Under the pieces are notes generated by a model. That model saw nothing but the letters and a program-made list of their open reading frames with translations. It searched no databases and had not been told where the DNA came from. From Azospirillum brasilense (lineage in GTDB: Bacteria; Pseudomonadota; Alphaproteobacteria; Azospirillales; Azospirillaceae), in the NCBI RefSeq assembly GCF_007827815.1, contig NZ_VITH01000004.1:62001-126000 (forward strand): a stretch of DNA of 64,000 nucleotides, written 5' to 3'. Shown here piece after piece: positions 63,166 to 64,000 of the stretch. Made by a program: the position numbers and the translations under genes. Numbering within the stretch: the stretch's first letter is position 1; every line of letters starts with the position of its first letter.

Positions 63166-63196
63166 CCGGTGGGCCTATGGCCCACACCCGGAATTG

Positions 63197-63235
63197 AAAA
63201 GGCCCGCCCCGGGAAACCGGAGCGGGCCTTTTTCA
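63197..63235. terminator. Bidirectional terminator after the PBP-like gene
   Basis: AAAAGGCCCGC and GCGGGCCTTTTT flank a GC-rich loop, giving U-runs on both strands. It separates the PBP-like gene (ending 63165) from the minus-strand small gene (63265). Confidence 0.85.
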
Positions 63236-63264
63236 TGAACCGGGGAAGGGCGGCCGGGCGCGCC

Positions 63265-63534
63265 TTACGCCAGGGCGGGCTCCTGCGCCGGGGACACGCC
63301 CGGGGGCACGGCGGCCGGCAGGGAGGCCAGCAGCAACTCCAGCTCCGCCGCGGCGATGTTCTGCGGCAGGCCGGGACGGTAACCGCGCAGCGTCTCCAGC
63401 GCCCGGTCGAAGGCGCTCTCGTGATCGCCCTGGTCCAGGTCGCTCTCATCCAGCGCCGCCAGATAGGCGTGCGCGACGGCGGCGGTCTCCTCCGGCGTCA
63501 GGTCGTCAACCTGCAAGGACGTGATGGGGAGCAT
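63265..63534 (-). CDS. Small acidic protein of unknown function
   Basis: An 89-residue acidic, largely helical protein beginning MLPITSLQVDDLTPEETAAVAHAYLAA. It has no signal or membrane helix. The ATG at 63534 is the conserved-looking start; the frame continues to 63573. It ends PAQEPALA. It lies downstream of bacterioferritin on the same strand (159-base gap) and upstream of the shared terminator, so it may be co-transcribed with bfr. The family is not recognised. Confidence 0.55.
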   Translation of the reverse strand: MLPITSLQVDDLTPEETAAVAHAYLAALDESDLDQGDHESAFDRALETLRGYRPGLPQNIAAAELELLLASLPAAVPPGVSPAQEPALA

Positions 63535-63693
63535 GATGGCGGTTCCCGTGCAAACTGAAGCGGAAACCGGCACGCTACGAGACCATGGTTAACAAGGCGT
63601 TGCCGAAACCACCCCGCCGCCCCACGAAAAAGGGGGAGGCGCAGCCCCCGGCCACGCCTCCCCCCAATCGGACTCCGGCTGGCTTCGAGCGGA

Positions 63694-64000
63694 TCAGCCC
63701 TCGCCGTAGATCTGCTCCTGCTGGTAGGCGACGATGCCGACGCGCTGGATCAGGTCGAGCTGCGTTTCGATCCAGTCGATGTGCTCCTCGGTGTCGTCCA
63801 GCAGTTCGGTGAGCTGCGCGCGCGTCTCGTAGTCGCGGGCCTGCTCGCACAGAGTGATGGCGTCGATCAGGTCGGTGCGGGCCTTGTGCTCCACTTTCAG
63901 ATCGTTGCCGAGCATTTCCGGCACGTCCTCACCGATCATCAACTTGCCCAGGTCCTGAAGGTTGGGAAGACCTTCCAGGAACAGGATGCGCTCGATCATC
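63694..64000 (-). CDS. bfr: Bacterioferritin (5' partial)
   Basis: The last 102 residues of a bacterioferritin, an iron-storing haem protein that forms a 24-subunit shell. [29 protein letters not shown] and the C-terminal [15 protein letters not shown] are diagnostic. The gene runs off the right edge, so the haem Met and the first two ferroxidase helices are not visible. In the last helix, where many Bfr proteins have ExxH, the sequence is TEEH, so one expected ferroxidase ligand may be missing. Confidence 0.93.
   Translation of the reverse strand, partial: MIERILFLEGLPNLQDLGKLMIGEDVPEMLGNDLKVEHKARTDLIDAITLCEQARDYETRAQLTELLDDTEEHIDWIETQLDLIQRVGIVAYQQEQIYGEG

Noticed and set aside
60123..63197. 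1024-codon plus-strand frame opposite the PBP-like gene in another phase
   Set aside because: The product is Arg/Pro/Gly-rich with no motif, while the 60139 frame has SxxK, SxN and KTG.
1..64000. CRISPR array, tRNA or rRNA genes, insertion sequences
   Set aside because: No regularly spaced repeats, cloverleaf-like segments, rRNA sequence or transposase motifs were found on reading.

Overview
The window is GC-rich, densely coded DNA from an alphaproteobacterium. No rRNA or marker tRNA is present, so the lineage is inferred. The short lateral-type flagellin with a compact flagellar operon, the FMN-riboswitch ribB, the many ABC-uptake and catabolic clusters, and protein resemblances to Rhodospirillales families suggest an Azospirillum-like organism. 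I recognise no phage, IS element, CRISPR array or rRNA/tRNA gene. The ends cut two genes: an alpha/beta hydrolase on the left and bacterioferritin on the right.

1-5.3 kb: a lipase-like hydrolase, a PPK2 polyphosphate kinase, a small helical protein, and a membrane protein with a TolB-like domain plus TPRs. 5.4-10.7 kb: a CodA-like amidohydrolase, an NTF2-like protein, a GntR/FCD regulator and a three-gene NitT/TauT-type ABC importer. They appear to form one regulon for a nitrogen heterocycle or related compound, and a palindrome sits between the first two genes. 10.9-15.0 kb: an aldo/keto reductase, an ABM monooxygenase followed by an ECF41 sigma factor (with a promoter-like site upstream that matches the ECF41 consensus), then an SDR and a divergent AraC regulator.

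15.1-26.3 kb: a LysR regulator, an MmgE/PrpD protein, a complete dipeptide-type ABC importer with a fused double ATPase, a RidA-family deaminase, an arginase/agmatinase-family ureohydrolase and an M20 deacylase. This looks like uptake and breakdown of an acylated or peptide-linked guanidino compound. 26.6-36.5 kb: flgD, flgE, two small genes (one FlgN-like), flgK, flgL, flagellin, fliD, fliS, then an ECF sigma factor overlapping fliS and its small partner. A TPR-glycosyltransferase lies just beyond, pointing the other way.

38.7-47.6 kb: TetR, a decayed serine-hydrolase remnant, a periplasmic solute-binding protein, ribB with an FMN riboswitch, a trehalose-synthase-like GH13 enzyme, a metzincin-RTX protein, rsmD, an rluB-type pseudouridine synthase, dodecin and tadA. 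47.6-51.1 kb: a three-gene operon with 4-base overlaps encoding a CHASE2 membrane protein, a small exported protein and an M48 metallopeptidase-TPR protein. 51.3-64 kb: mostly housekeeping genes (purD, xseA, pyrC, hisS) with a bacterial voltage-gated sodium channel, a second TPR-glycosyltransferase, a divergent GT51/transpeptidase protein, a small protein and bfr.

The best candidates for new biology are the CHASE2-M48 operon, the flagellar-operon ECF sigma with its DLERWP partner, the metzincin-RTX protein with an Asp third ligand, the divergent peptidoglycan synthase, the guanidino-compound catabolic locus, and the triple hairpin between flgK and flgL.
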